This document shows, one piece after another, positions 44,641-58,470 of a stretch of DNA of 64,000 nucleotides. The stretch covers positions 5,725,922 through 5,789,921 of the forward strand of contig JAQFVV010000042.1 of the NCBI GenBank assembly GCA_028023455.1. The letters are read 5' to 3'. The first letter of the stretch is position 1; the number at the start of each line of letters is the position of its first letter. Source of the stretch: Epiperipatus broadwayi (taxonomy: Eukaryota; Onychophora; Udeonychophora; Euonychophora; Peripatidae). Under the pieces are notes generated by a model that made no database searches, was not told the origin of the DNA, and saw only the letters and a list, made by a program, of their open reading frames with translations. The translations under genes and the position numbers were made by a program.

Positions 44641-45909
44641 AATAAAGTAAAAAAAAGAGGTGGAGTCTTTTAGTTAGATGACATAGTTTGAATTAATACA
44701 ACTTGGACATCAAACATTAATATGTATTTATAAATGAATCTCAAAAATATTTAAAAAAAAAAATAAATTGATATGGGTTTAGGAATTTAAAATTTTACAC
44801 TCACATAAATTGTTTTCATATTGAATATAACAATTGCTTTTGACAAGAGTACTCCACACTGAAAATATATTAATGTTCTAGTTCACATTTTCAAATGGTG
44901 TTAGTATTGCTTTTTAATTTATTAATATGTTCATTCATAATATTGTACTCAATAAATTTTTATATAATTTTTTTTGATGGAATTATAATACAATAAGTAG
45001 AATAAATTATGACAGATATAAAAAAAAAACAAATTAATATTGACATATATGCAATATTTGGTTTTATATATAATAATTAGTCTATATTGGGTGCTGTGTT
45101 CAGGCTTCCAGATAGTTGGAATGATCTTAGGATATGAAGACGAACTTGAATAATAAATAAACATTACCCAACCAAAGAGTATTTCCTGCTGCCTTGTAGA
45201 AGACAATGCTAATTCATCAAAGTACTAAGCACTATTTGTAATACAAATGGTTTGTTATGGCTTCCTCTTTTCAGAACTTCTACAGTCATAAAAGTTATTG
45301 TAAGTCTCTCATGCCATCGGACATGTTACTACTATATGGACTGCTACATGTGAGTTTTTGAAATCACACAGCATTTCTGATCCCAATTCCATTTTTATTT
45401 TTTTAGACCAAGCCTTTGAGAATTAAAAATGCAATGATGGGGGCAGGCTTAGTAAGCTGGTAATTCTTAGAGGTGACCTTTGAGTGAGATAATGCAATCA
45501 CTGAGTCAGGTTGGAACTATATTTAAGTAAGATAGGAATTTCAGCTGGTAAAAATTGTGTGTTTAGGCAATTCTAATTAGAAATCCCCTTGGTTACCATA
45601 TAAGAAAAAAGCGTAGAAAATGTGATCTAAAAATGGCCTGTTCCACACAGTCTTGCTAGCTTGTTGAACATGCTGAATTATCCATTATAGTGATAACAAT
45701 AATAATAGTAGTTATAATATCCATAGTAGTGGTAAAACAAAAATTAGTGGTAATACTAAAAGTAAATATTATAAATCAACATAATGAAACTTGTCTATCA
45801 GGGTAAAAACTTTAATTGTTAGATACAAGTTTTTTTTTTTTTGAAAGTCAGATCAGTCAATGAAATGAGAATACATGGTGATGTTATTGGATCTGATCTA
45901 AAGTCTATC

Positions 45910-46330
45910 CAATGATACTCACTTTATTAGTGCTTATGCTCCAACCATAGTCAAGGAATCCAGATAAGGAAAGCTTTTATTCCTTGTTGGATAGTATTAT
46001 TATAGCAGAATTAATAAAAGAGATTAAATTTTTCTAATGTGCTAGCCAAAAGTTGTTGGAAATAATGGTGTTGGAAATGCAAATGGTGTGTTATTGTTGA
46101 ATTTTTGCACATCACATTAATTGACCATCAGAAATATTTTGTTTAAGCAGAAAAATTGCTATAAAGGAACATGGATGCATCCACAATCAAAAGAATGATA
46201 TTTAATATATTACACTATAATTAGAGGATGCATCAGACAAGCACTTACAAGTGCAGAAGATCATAAATTAGTATATTAGTTCCATTAAGAAACAAATTTC
46301 ATTTCAATCATATTCATAAAAATATTGATG
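45910..46330 (+). pseudogene. LINE endonuclease remnant (WMHP type)
   Basis: Blocks in one order: HFISAYAPT (about 45920-45946), GNNGVGNANGVLLLNFC (46058-46108), and GTWMHPQSKE, stop, YLIYYTIIRG (46166-46230). These match the APE-type endonuclease of a widespread LINE group (ISAYAPT ... GN.NG..LL.FC ... TWMHP.S...LIDY). The GDFN block is lost. Downstream SVFSAWQN (about 46520) may belong to the linker. Confidence 0.6.
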
Positions 46331-46739
46331 TTCATTCTTTAAAAGAATCTACTCTAAGCACACAATAACTATTAAACACTAAAAGTTTGAATTTGGTTCT
46401 TCAGAATGGTCATATTATTATAGATACATGTCTTTTTAGTAAATCCAAGGATTTACTAAAAAGAATCGTCATTGGTTTTATCACAATGCTCTTATTATTA
46501 GTGATTTGATTAAAAGAAAGTAAAGTGTTTTCTGCTTGGCAAAATAATAAATTATATGTAGAACTTCAGAATAAAAAAATTTTGTTTTTATTTTATTAGT
46601 ATTATATTATTTTTGATAGTTGTCAGCATTTAAATGACAGGCATAAAGGTGGAAACCTTTTGAAGTTTTCTAGAAGGTTTTATATAGGAATGAAATTAAA
46701 AAATGAAGAAATTTTTAATTTCAAATTATTTTTAAAAAG

Positions 46740-47085
46740 GTAAGTCATGAGTGAATCAAAAACAAAATACACAGATAAGGGAATAAGCAGGCCTTGTTGG
46801 CATCACTGAAAGAATTAAAAATCTGAAGTGGAGCTTGACTGAGAATATTGCTAAAAGAAATGATAATAGATGGATAGTTGAACTCTTAAACTCACTTCTA
46901 ATAGATTGTAAAAAAAAAAAAAAAATAGAAAGAGACCACATGTGAGATGAATTGATGAAATAAGGAAGTTTCTTGGCATGATGTGGAGAAAAGACACTAG
47001 AGTTCAAGAAGTTGAATTAAACTCAGAGAGACTTTCATTATACAATGGATCAATAATGGTTGACACTAGTATTGAAACCATAAGC
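46740..47085 (+). pseudogene. RTE LINE 3' end
   Basis: DNA and protein match the 31.6 and 54.7 kb copies: ERIKNLKWSLTENIAKRNDN, RWIVELLNSLLIDC, then RKRPHVR, stop, IDEIRKFLGMMWRK. An A-run interrupts the frame at about 46910. Ends with a caataatgg type sequence shared with the 24 and 31.6 kb ends. Confidence 0.7.
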
Positions 47086-47089
47086 TCAG

Positions 47090-50000
47090 TGTGAATAGGA
47101 ATGAATATTTCCCCTATAAGTTATGAAGACTGTGCTATGTCATACTATAATTGCAATTTTGTTTTATGATCAGTACACGGTCATTCATTTGAACAACTCA
47201 TATTAATCTAGAACACCTTGAACTTCCAGATAATAAAAACTCATTTACTGATCAATAAATAAAGAGCTAAAAATATTGTCCATGGAACTTTGTTTAAAAA
47301 TCCAAAGTTTCACTTACACACAAAACCATATTATGGCATGGAGCCAACTAAATTAATTATTATGTCAGAAAGCCCATCTAGATTATTTTGAATCAAAACA
47401 CTACTGTCAAAGTTTGAAATATAATGTGAAAGAATAAAATCAAAACTAAATCAGCCAAATGTGAAATATGTTATTTTGACATATATTTTCTTGCTGAACA
47501 AACTATTGAAAGTTTAAAAAAAAAAAAAAACAACTTAGATATAGGGCATTGTTGTCCAAATTGTTCTTTAATAAAACTAAATTGCACATTAATGCTAAAA
47601 GGAACATTAAATAATTGTTCAGCTTATTAATTATTGTGACCTACAAAGATTAATTTTAAATAAAGTCAATTTGAGCTTTTCCAAATATTGAATAATGGGA
47701 AAAAAAATTCTATAAGAATGTACATACAACATCTACACTTGATTTTTATGTAGATTATCTTAAAGTCGCTCTAAAGAAATACAATATTGATTGTTTTTAT
47801 TGGTAAAATATGGCTTACAACAAAATACAATGGAAAACTACAATTAGACAAAATGTTGAAATTTTTCAGAAAAAAAAGTCTGCTGCAGAAAAAGTTAAAA
47901 GACAGACAGTATCACAAAACAAGTAAAGAAGAGATGGTATTAGCATGCTCAATGTGAATATATTTGTATCTCAAAGATTGGTTTGTATAATTATCCACAA
48001 TTCATCTCTAATATATTACTACAATTATTTTACCTTTCTCTTTTTTCTTTCTTTTAGCATTAAAATGGTTATCTCATTTGTGTGTGGCTGCTAATAATAA
48101 TGATGATTTTACCTACCTATTCTAAAAATAATATTGCACATTATAAATTATTTTAAAATCTTTGTTTGCTTCATAACTGAAGTGAACTTTAAAAGTGTCT
48201 TAAGTATATATTATATAACTTCAGAAAGTCTAGATCTATGATCTTTTGATCCTTGTACTTGTAATTGACAGGTTTGTTTTGGAACTTTGAAATTTATTAA
48301 ATTTCTTCTTTGGTTTTAAAAAAATGAAGGGCAAAATGTGGTAAGTTTTAAGTGTCATTAACTATTTTTTATGAAAACTATACTAAAAGGTCAAAATAAA
48401 GTTATTAGCTTCACATAAGAATAGATATCCTTTATTTTAAATTCAATACCAATTACAAAAAATAATCAAAATAGAAATGAATTCATTTTGTAACAACAAA
48501 TAAAAAAAAGTTTAAAGTGAAAATTATTTTCTTTGATTATCATTGCCAATAAACTGACAGCTCATCATGAAGAAGGCTAGAAAAAGATCTAGTTCATGCT
48601 ATTTTGCCATGGTATTTCTCAGCATATGTGATCCAGATGAAAATACAAAATAGTCCAGAAGATGTGCCTCTCATCTTCTTGAAAACAGCATTTCTTTCAA
48701 ACAATGGTATACCAGTCAGTAAGTTGACAACTTTCTTAAGATAAGAATGGTTAGCATTCTGAAATCATGAAGTCTAAATGAAGAATAGCAGATTTATTTT
48801 ATTTCTTTTTACATAATTCATTCAATAAATTATCTCTTTTTTTTTGCAATTGTAACCTTAGATATATAAATTTTCAGCCATTTATATGTCTAAGATTTAT
48901 TTCTTTTTAAAAAAGTGAACACAATAATAATAAAGCACTATTAATGAACAACACAAGTTTTATTTTAACATTTCTTTATCAAAAAAAAAAATATTCATCT
49001 ATGTAACACATATTTTGTTTTCTATTTATGTACATCTATTTTATGTATCTAATGTACACTGAAGCATAAATTCTTTACTATTTATCTCAATAATTTCATC
49101 GCATTGTTTTAAAGAATTAAGTAAATGTAATGTAGGTAAGTACTCAATTCTATCAGTTCCTGATGAATTTACTGGGATGTATAAATTTGACAATATTTGA
49201 AGAGTGAAAAAAAATAAAATAAAAAACATTATACAATGCATAAATATTAGATTATGGGGTTTTCTTCTAATATAGTTTTGTCTCCTTCATCTAACATGAT
49301 ATTTATAATAATAAATGAAAGCAAATATAAATTATTCCACGATTTCAATCATTTTCTATTGTTGTATTTAGTTTACCATATATAAGTGTAATATATATAT
49401 ATATTGAAAATATATATTAAAAAATTCAAAAACAATAAATTACAAATATTAATATAATAGGGCAAGCAACCTTCAAAACATTTTGATATTTTATATAGCA
49501 TTGTGTATTCCCCCTTCCCGTAAATTTCACTCTTAAAATATTTGTGCATATAAAAAAAATATGGAGAAAAATTATACTATGATTTTAAAGCAAAAAATAA
49601 ATAATTCTATAACAGTGTTATCTATAAAAAGTTATAAATTATGGTACTGTATTGAGAATAAACAACAAATCATTAAGGAATTGAATATCATGATAAATTA
49701 TAGTTATTTCCCTTATATAAACATATTTATCTTCAAAAATCAGTGTACTTTAAATAATGGTAAATAAGGTTTTTTATGAATATAATTTGCTAATAATAAA
49801 CAACAAATTAATATACTAAATCATATTTGTTGCCTCAATTAATTTATTACATAACAAAACAACAACAAAAAACAATAAATATTTAAAATAACTAAAATTA
49901 AACTGAAATTTATCTATTTATTAAATAATGGTTTTTGTAATCAAAATTAAGATTATAACAACATTTTTAACAAGCTGTGCAAAGCAAAACAAACAATGTG

Positions 50001-51350
50001 GTGCTAATTAAACACAAAAAAGTTATTAACAACATCAATTTTAATACAGCATACATAAATAAATATGTAATTTTAAATTGATGCATTCAAAATACAACAT
50101 TAGAACAATTCACATTCAATAAGTTCCAGAAAAAAAGAATGTGATAATTTTGATACATGGTGTACTATTTCCAAAAAAATAATGTTAATAATATTTAATT
50201 AGTGATAATTACTTAATAAAACTAATTTATCATTTTTATATTCATCTCACTAATGGTTGAGACAACTAATTAAAAAAAACTATATATAATATAGATTTAT
50301 AACATAACACAAAAATAGAATAATGTTGTAAAAAAGAAAGCGTAGTAATAAATAAATAAATGAGCAATCGTGTGACTGCACACTGATTGTGCAAAATAAT
50401 GATTAACAGATTCATGACAAAACTCATCATACAGATAATTTATAAATTCAAATTTTTTATTTAATTTTTTTTTTTCAAGCTGAGAATAGTTAAAGTATTG
50501 AAATATATACAGTATAATATATGTCTACATTTTTCTCAATCATTTTTTTAGTACAATGTTGTTAGAATTATTTTGTTGTTTAATTAATTTTGAATTATAT
50601 ATAAATATATTTATTAGTAATGCTAATTATAGAATATTATAAAACAATTCTACTCTTCTTTTATGATTCTCAAGTACATAGAAAATTATTTGTATTTTTA
50701 AAATATTTCCATTCTACAATTACTTGACTGCAAAGGTGTGAAATTCTATAGAAAGAATGACATGAAAAATAAGAATCTCCTACAAAATATATATATCACA
50801 AATATTATAAATGGGTTCAATTCTCCAAAATTATTTAGTGTGAATAAAGATTAAGGTTTTAAAAGTTTAGACCAAAAAATCAAATCTTAAGACAAATATA
50901 TCTAAATCATTTTAGGTTTGTGAATGAGATTTCTAATTTATGGCATTTGAAGATGGTCTTGAATTTCTTTTTTTTTTCTAGTAAATAAATGTTTAACAGA
51001 TTTGTAATAACTAGTCACATTATAACAAATGAAAAAAAAATTGAAAGATATTAAATACCAACTAAATTAAATATGAACTTTAACAGGTTGACATTTTCAT
51101 AATTCTCCCTAATGACAATTTTTATAAGCATTTAACATTTGATTTTAGTAAACAAACTGTAATTTTATATTAGAATTTAATAAAATGGACTTGATTTGCT
51201 AAAAACATAAGTTTATAAACAAAACTACATCCTTAAAATTCATATTTGAACTTTGCAAATATATTTAAAAATTATAAAGTGAAGTACATAGTAAGAACAA
51301 TTACTTTTTTTCTTTTTGAAGTAATAATAGCAATATTGCTGAAAAAAATA
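47090..51350. other. Intergenic AT-rich DNA
   Basis: No gene recognised. Open frames here are short and A/T-driven. Fragments near 48.55-48.70 kb look like decayed transposon sequence but cannot be placed. Confidence 0.5.
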
Positions 51351-51357
51351 AAAGTAA

Positions 51358-52377
51358 TAAAATTTTGGTAGTCTTCTCTTAGCGTGTTGAAACCGCGAGA
51401 GGGTGTACTTTCTATGCAAACGCACAGAAATATAACATTACCGGGCCTTTTTTTTTTATTTTCAACTTTAACATTATTTTCTAAAATGGAATAATTACAT
51501 TTTTAAATTACATTAGACATTTTACCACCTTGTGACAATTTGCAAACTATTTTTAAACAATTTATAAAACATTATATTGTAAAAAAAATATTTCTGAAAT
51601 ACAATATTTTAAATTATATTCCACAAATCCACATGTAGTGCTGGAATGTGCATAGGGGGAGGGGAGGACCGATGGTTTTGCCGGTCTGAAGGATCAGCCA
51701 AAAGATGCAGTACTCAATTTATAAAGCGACATTATTTTCTAAAGTACAGTAATTACATTTGTAAATTACATTAGACATGTCAGCATGGTGCACTGGATTG
51801 TGCAGGGGGGGGGGGGTGATGGTTTTGCCGGTCCGAAGAATTGGTCAAAAGAGGCAGTACTCTGAATCAAACCAAGCTTATGATTTTCAAAACAATGTGC
51901 AACCTCAGCCATTTCATTTGATTCATAGCTGTTCTCACCCAAACATCTTTTCACATGACTGGTGTAAAATGGTGCTTGGCCTGATCCTTTTGCAATTGTT
52001 TTCACATTCTATGATATGTAGGGAAGCATGGGAACATGCTTACAATTATTAGTATGTACTAGAACGTCAGTTAGGATGTAAGATCACTATTACAAAGGCA
52101 TAATTGGATTCCAAACACCCTCACACTATACAGTAGTGATCTATTAAGTGTGCACATTTGCATAGTGTCATGAAGCACATCAGCAGGCCATAATGTTGGT
52201 GTGCAATGCCATCTAATCCTGCTAATGGCTAATATGAATAGAACTGTTCTATAGGTTATAACTTTCTATGCAAAAGCACAGAAATATTGGGCTGGGTAAA
52301 TGGCATGTTTCTGTGTTTATATAGAAAGTACGCCTTCTAGTGGTTTCAACACGCTAAGAGAAGACTATCAAAATTTT
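51358..52377. mobile_element. Foldback element with nested direct repeats
   Basis: Inverted ends of about 65-70 bp (51358-51426 and 52308-52377; ggtagtcttctcttagcgtg with cacgctaagagaagactatc). Inside, a ~255-bp unit is repeated: 51476-51720 and 51730-51860 share attacattagacat and gatggttttgccggtc. The left end runs into aacattaccgggcc, also found at the end of the 29.7-kb tandem repeats. Runs of G occur in both inner units. No ORF recognised. Confidence 0.65.
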
Positions 52378-52879
52378 TGTTGATTGAACTTTATTTGTAA
52401 AAACCAAATGAATTAATGTTAAGTCATCACAAATCTATGAAATTTTCTTCTAAAATTTATAAAATTGATTTATAATTATTAAGATATCACAAAAGTTATG
52501 TACTACTATATTTAGCAAGCTATTACTTATAATTTCCTTTCTACCACTTCAACATATTTCTTAACTTTTTTTTTAAAAAAAATATATTTGACTAAAATCA
52601 AAGTGTAATCATGGATACTTTTGTTTTTAAATAATTATTATACAAATATTTTATAAAAATAATCATAAACATTTAAATAAGCTACAAAAAATATACAATT
52701 TTTTGCTCATTGCTAGCTATAATAAACGAGGCATTAACAATTAATCTCACAAAAAAAACTAACAATCGGCCATGTGATGGGAAAGGTTCAGATCTTTGTA
52801 GTTTCTTTTGGCAGTAGATTTCTGAACTTTTCAGATTTTTTTGTAACTAATAAATTAATATATTTCCGTTCAAGTTTCT

Positions 52880-54940
52880 GTTGTCAAAATGAAATGCAAA
52901 GGAAGTTGTAAGATGTGAAATACATGTTAGTGCAAAACTAGAGAGACAAAAATTATTAAGAAAAATAATATTTACAGTTGATATTCCTAATTTTCAGAAA
53001 CATTCTAACAAATTTAAATTAGAACTTACAAATAGGTTTCAAGTATTAGTAGATTTTGAACATGATTCACATTTGAATGAAATTAATATGAAAACAACTG
53101 ATACACTTTTAAAAACTGCAACAAAAATAGCTGGTTGAAAAAAGCAGCACTTGACCAATAACATTTTTACTGAGACTAGCGAATTTATGAAGAAAAAAAG
53201 GAATATGAAAATACACAAAAATGATGTGTTAAAAAGGATTGAATATGTCGAATTTTGTAAAATGATGCAGAAAAGAGTTGAAAATGATATAAGAGTGTAT
53301 AACTGTGAACTAGGAAGGAAAGCAGTAGAAGAGAATGAAAGTCTCAAGAGTGTAAAACATTTTGGTATTGGTAGGAAATTTATATTTGCAATAAGAAAAA
53401 AAGCTGGAATTATTACTAAAAAGAGAGATGACATCATAAAATGTGTAGAAGACTTCTATCAAGAATTATATAGTAATAAAGAAGAAGTGCCTCCTATACA
53501 TATATCTTCTGAATTGCCCAGAATTTTGAATGAGGAAGTGAGACATGCAATTAAATTTATGAAAAGATGGAAGGCTCCAGGTAATGATGGAATTGTAATT
53601 GATATATTAAAAGAAGCAGGTGAAGAAATAGAAACAATTTTAGCAAAGTTATATACCAAATGTCTAAATGATAAAGATGTACCAGATGATTGGAAGAATG
53701 TAGCATTAATCTTAATATTTAAAAAATGTGATAAAGAAGATATTAGAAATTACAGACCTATCAGTCTTTTATCAATTTTATACAAAATTTTTACTAAGAT
53801 AATTACAACTTGTCTACAGAGAACACTGGACTTCCACCAACCAAGAGAACAATCTGGATTTAAAAGTGGTTTTAGTACAGGATATCATATCCAGGGATTG
53901 AGAGAAGTTATAGAAAGGACAAATGAATATGAGTTGACATTACGTTTTAGATTTCTAGATTATGAAAAGGCATTTGAATCTAAATTTTTCTTCAGTGATT
54001 AAAGCATTGGATCATCAAGGTATAGATCCAAGATATTGTCATATTTTAAAGAATATTTATAAAAATGCAACAGCAGCAATTAGATTAGATAATGATACTG
54101 GAAAAGTCAACATTGGGAGAAGTGTAAGACGGGGTGACTCCATATCCCCAAAACTTTTTACAGCAGTGCTGCAAGAAGTATTTTGTGGATTAAAATGAAA
54201 AGCTAAAGGAGTGAAAGTAAATGATTATTTCAGTCATTTAGATTTTTCAGATGATGTAGTTGTTTTTGCTAATAATGCTTTAGATCTACAGGAAATGTTG
54301 CAGTAGTTATCAGATAAAAGTAGGACTAAAGATAAATGTTAAAATGACTCAAGTAATGTTTAATGGATTTTCTCAAAATATGAAAATAAAGTTTGTTTAT
54401 GATGAGTTAGAAGAAGTTAACAGTTACAAACGCCTTGGTCAGATTATTAATACAGATGGAAACATAATGGATGAAATTAATCATAGAATTAAACTTGGTT
54501 GGAGTGCTTTTAGTAGAAATAACTTGATACTAAAAGGAAATATGCCTATGTGTTTGTAAAGAAAGATTTTTTAATAAATGTGTTTTACCTGTTCTTACTT
54601 AATAGAAGAGCAATACAGACTTCAGACCACTCAAAGAAGAGATGTATATTGGGAGTAAAAGGAAGAGATCGAGAACCCAATATATCGGTAAGAGAACAAT
54701 AAGGTGCAACTGACTTCATTGAAAAGAATAAAGTGGAGTTGGGCTGGACATATTTCTAGAAGAGATGATAGTAGATGGACAATTGTAATCTTAAACTGGA
54801 TTCTAAGAGATTGTAGAAGACCCAGGAAGAGACCACATGTGAGATGGATATATGAAATAAGAAAGTGTGCAGGGGTGATGTGGAGAAGAGAAGCTAAATA
54901 TCTTACTTTTCCATACTTATTAAACCTATTATTTTGAAAT
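52880..54940 (+). pseudogene. RTE-clade non-LTR retrotransposon, most of linker, RT and C-terminus
   Basis: The longest open frame (53151-54002, 283 residues) has the linker, then the RT start KAPGNDGI (about 53575), NYRPISLLSILYKIFTKII (about 53749), QSGFKSGFSTGYHI and motif A FLDYEKAFES. After a frameshift, RRGDSISPKLFTAVLQ (motif B) and HLDFSDDVVVFA (motif C, FADD changed to FSDD). A Trp and a Gln codon have become stops (about 54196, 54304). The C-terminal block KRIKWSWAGHISRRDDSRWT ends near 54900. The endonuclease is missing, as expected of 5' truncation. It is the best RTE copy here, not functional. Confidence 0.85.
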
Positions 54941-54954
54941 TTCCTTGTGAGTAT

Positions 54955-55500
54955 ATGACATTTTTAGTTATTAAAATGATTTTAAAGTTGTAAAATACAA
55001 GTTGAATTAATATTTACGTTTTGAATATTTTTACTCGATTTTTACATAGAATAAATCACCACACACTACAATCTGTTTGATGTTTTGGTAATATATTAAT
55101 TTTAATAAATTTATTTTTGAACTGAATAGATCTTTTAATATATTTAAAGGATAATTTTATTTGTTTTGGCTCCAGTAATTTAAAAATATTTATTGTGTAA
55201 GGTGATCTTCGAATTATTATTTGCACGTAAACAAAACGCAAATTTATCTTTTTAAAATAACACGTTATGACATTTTTAGTTATTAAAATGATTTTAAAGT
55301 TGTAAAATACAAGTTGAATTAATATTTACGTCTTGAATATTTTTACTCGATTTTTACATTCCGAATAAATCACCACACACTACAATCTGTTTGATGTTTT
55401 GGTAACATATTAATTTTAATAAATTTATTGTGTAAAGTTATCTTCAAATTATTATTTGCACGTAAACAAAACGCAAATTTATCTTTTTAAAATAACACGT
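54955..55500 (+). repeat. 312-bp tandem duplication
   Basis: 54955-55266 is repeated from 55267 to about 55500 with high identity (agttattaaaatgatttt, cgatttttacat, gcacgtaaacaaaacgc). The second copy lacks about 75 bp in the middle and has a 2-4 bp insertion. Directly downstream of the LINE remnant. Confidence 0.85.
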
Positions 55501-55924
55501 TTGCTAAATAAAAGATCTATAAACCGAAATGTATTTTGTATTACTTTAAAAATTGCTGCAAATATTATTTGAAAGTAAAAAAAAAACCAATCACTTTTCA
55601 AAATAACGAAGGTCAGAATTGTTTTGAAAGATTGCAGAAAAACGGGAGTCGTAAAACTTACCTTAAAAAACATTTTTAGAGAAAAAAAAGACATCGATTT
55701 TAAAAGAAAATAATTTAAAAATACATAGATTTATCCGAGAGTGAAACTCAATGTAAGAATATTAAATTTTAAAGCAGATTTAAATAGTTATGGTTTTCTA
55801 TATTATTCTCACTTTCACATTACATGCTGTATTTATTTTAAGAATGTGGAGGCAAATCGGAACTAGCAAGCGAATGTAAATATCGCTTCTAAACGGTGCC
55901 GTTATTTCCGCCGCATGGCGTGAA

Positions 55925-56194
55925 GAAACAGCGCCACCTAGTGGGCTAGAATATTGGGTAGTCGCTGTTTAGCAGACGATGTGAACTGGATCGGTTTACT
56001 TATGGCTAACAGCGTTGCGTAGCGGGCAGTAGTGTTGGCTGTTACTTGGCATGCTGTTGCTGTACATACGCATGGTGAACAGCGCCGTCTAGTGGCCAGA
56101 AGTTGCGTCGTCTGCTTTTTGGCCCCCTTACTCTGAATATTTTCTGCAATTTTTGCAGAAATGACGTCTCTAGCAGTGGCAGGACAGAAAATAA
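55925..56194 (-). repeat. Repeat with ctagatggcgctg motif, copy 2
   Basis: 56047-56194 is the inverted near-identical partner of 44432-44578. The sequence continues leftwards to cagcgccacctagtgggcta (55930-55949), an inverted variant of the same motif, so this copy is longer on that side. Confidence 0.75.
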
Positions 56195-56589
56195 ATTTTT
56201 TTATTAAAATCTGTGAAACAAACAAGTGGGGTAAAAAAAAAAAAGCTTAGTAAATTACAATTTCATTTTCGAATTCAAAATGTAGAAATACAACTGTTGA
56301 AGTCATGGGTTAGCGTTCTCTTGCAGAGCTTGAAAAGACACATTTACATCATTATTATACCATTAAATTTAAATATTTATTGATTTTTTTTCCTTGCAAA
56401 AAAAAAATACTGAAGGTGTTAAAATCAGCGAAATAATGCTAAAGATAGCGGTTTGAGAGCGAATACAAGTCATATGTGAAGATACTCGAGCATTTCTGGT
56501 ACAGACTTGGCAGGTTTTTTAGATCTGTGAAATTAAAAAAACACAACGTTATTAGTGCGTCAAAAAATATCAATCGCACATGATTATTC

Positions 56590-56725
56590 GTTAATTAAGA
56601 AGAGTGTTGCTACATCTGTTGACCATCAGTCTATTGCTGGACGACACATAAAAGCTTGGCGGGCCGCATGCAACCCAGAGTCCGCAGGTCGAGTATTGCT
56701 GCTCTAAAATATTCTGCATATATGT
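56590..56725. mobile_element. Possible hAT-type MITE fragment
   Basis: The string ggcgggccgcatgcaaccc resembles the inner sequence of hAT MITEs of the kind ending ggcgggccgcatgcggccc. Termini and duplication were not found. Confidence 0.3.
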
Positions 56726-58430
56726 GTGTGTCTGCTTTATTTCATTAAAGGACTGTATATATTCACACATCACTTTGAAAAAATAAGACTGAAAAGTGAA
56801 TGTTCCTTATACAAAGGAAATGAACTACTTAATCTCTTAAAGGGTATTATAGTTGTGTATATATATATTTTTTAAAATTATTATAATCATTAACTTATAA
56901 ATATTGTATTAGGATTGTTATTAGTCATTATATTATTCATAGATTTCTACAAATGGTGTTCCAGAGGTGGAATTGGCAAGATATACAGTTGAAAGTTATT
57001 TTATGGGTTTATTTATTATTCTAAAGTTTTTATGAATGGTTATTTAAATTATAAATGATAGTACCCAGAGGTATAACAGCTTTATGTATAGTTTTGAAAA
57101 ATATTTTATGAACGAAAGTGTTATAAATATCTGCAAGTGCATGAGAATTTTAAACAGTTTCTACATAAAGTATTGTCATTGTTGTACAATAACAAGTTTG
57201 TCAGTATACATATAATCTTAAACCTAGTGAATGAAATATATGCCCTTTTCTATGTGCATGCAAGATGAACAATTATTTATATGTTTATTATTATTAGCTC
57301 CATGCCTTTTATTATTAGTATTATTTTAAGGCAATTTTAAGTGGATATTATATTGTATGTGTATTTAGCCCTTCCGCCAGTGAGTGCTGCTCGTTTATAT
57401 TAGATTATTTTTATGCGTATTTAGCCACTCCATGAAAGAGAGAGTAGCTCATGCATTCATTGACAGTGCCAGCATTCAGCACCAGGTATTCAGTCTTTTT
57501 TTTTTTTGCTTGCCTATATTTCCCTTGTCCACTATGCCTATAATTTTAATGTTAGAATATATTTTGCTATATATTCATAGGCAAGTGCAGCTTTACAATT
57601 TATTATTAGCTCCATTATAATTTTTTTTACTTCAAATATATTATCAGTGTTGAGAAATTTATGCCCTTGCCTCAACATAGAAAGTGTTAAGGTTATAAGT
57701 GTTTTTACATTGCATAACGTGTATAATATCTCATAGTAGCCTGGGCAAAGGCATAGAGGTATATTTTATGTTGTGTACTGGGGTTTTGAAATAAACGTAT
57801 TTTGTGAATGAGAGAACTATTGAGTAGTAAATATCACTTATGTAATGAAATTGCAGAAATTGTTTTTAAGAAAGATACACCAATAATATCTGTAAATTAT
57901 AAATAATAAATTAAAAGAAATAATCATAATTATTGTAAATAAATATTACTAATTAAATACATTTTTGTTTTTCTGCCATTATAATACCATTGCATAAATA
58001 CATTTATTTATCAGAAAATCTACTTTAATAATATTTGCATTAATAATAATTATCTTAAGAGTACATTTCAATGGTCACATAGTGTTTATACCTTCATTTT
58101 GCTTAATAATTATTTTAAGTGTTATATCTGCATTCTTAAAAGATAAATGTTATATTATTTACCTCATTTCAAATGCACTTACTGTGTAGTGGGTAGCATA
58201 AAAGATGCCCTTACTGCTTTTTACATTATTTTGATATTGCTTATTCAAATTTACAACCGAAAATATAAGATTCATCTATTTTATAGTCAGTAGAAGTGAA
58301 ATCATTAAATTTTAAATGATTATAAAGTATCAATATGTTTTCAAGTTATTAATTATGTATTAGTCAAGTATTTGAGTATTCTGTTATTATATAATATCAT
58401 TTCTACTTTCCTAAAATACTAAGATTCCAA

Positions 58431-58470
58431 AAGTAAACTAAGATTCCAAAAGTAAACTAAAAGAAATGTC
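58431..58470. repeat. 20-bp tandem repeat, two copies
   Basis: ctaagattccaaaagtaaa is repeated head to tail. Confidence 0.85.

Noticed and set aside
49561-49767. 68-codon + strand frame as a small gene.
   Set aside because: Composition is pure A/T background (Ile, Asn, Lys) with no start context, splice sites or similarity.
51777-52052. Overlapping 91- and 79-codon frames on opposite strands.
   Set aside because: Both lie inside the 51.4-kb foldback and run through a G-run; no protein motif.
53039-53437. 132-codon - strand frame.
   Set aside because: Antisense of the RTE linker; hydrophobic only because the sense strand is rich in Lys codons.
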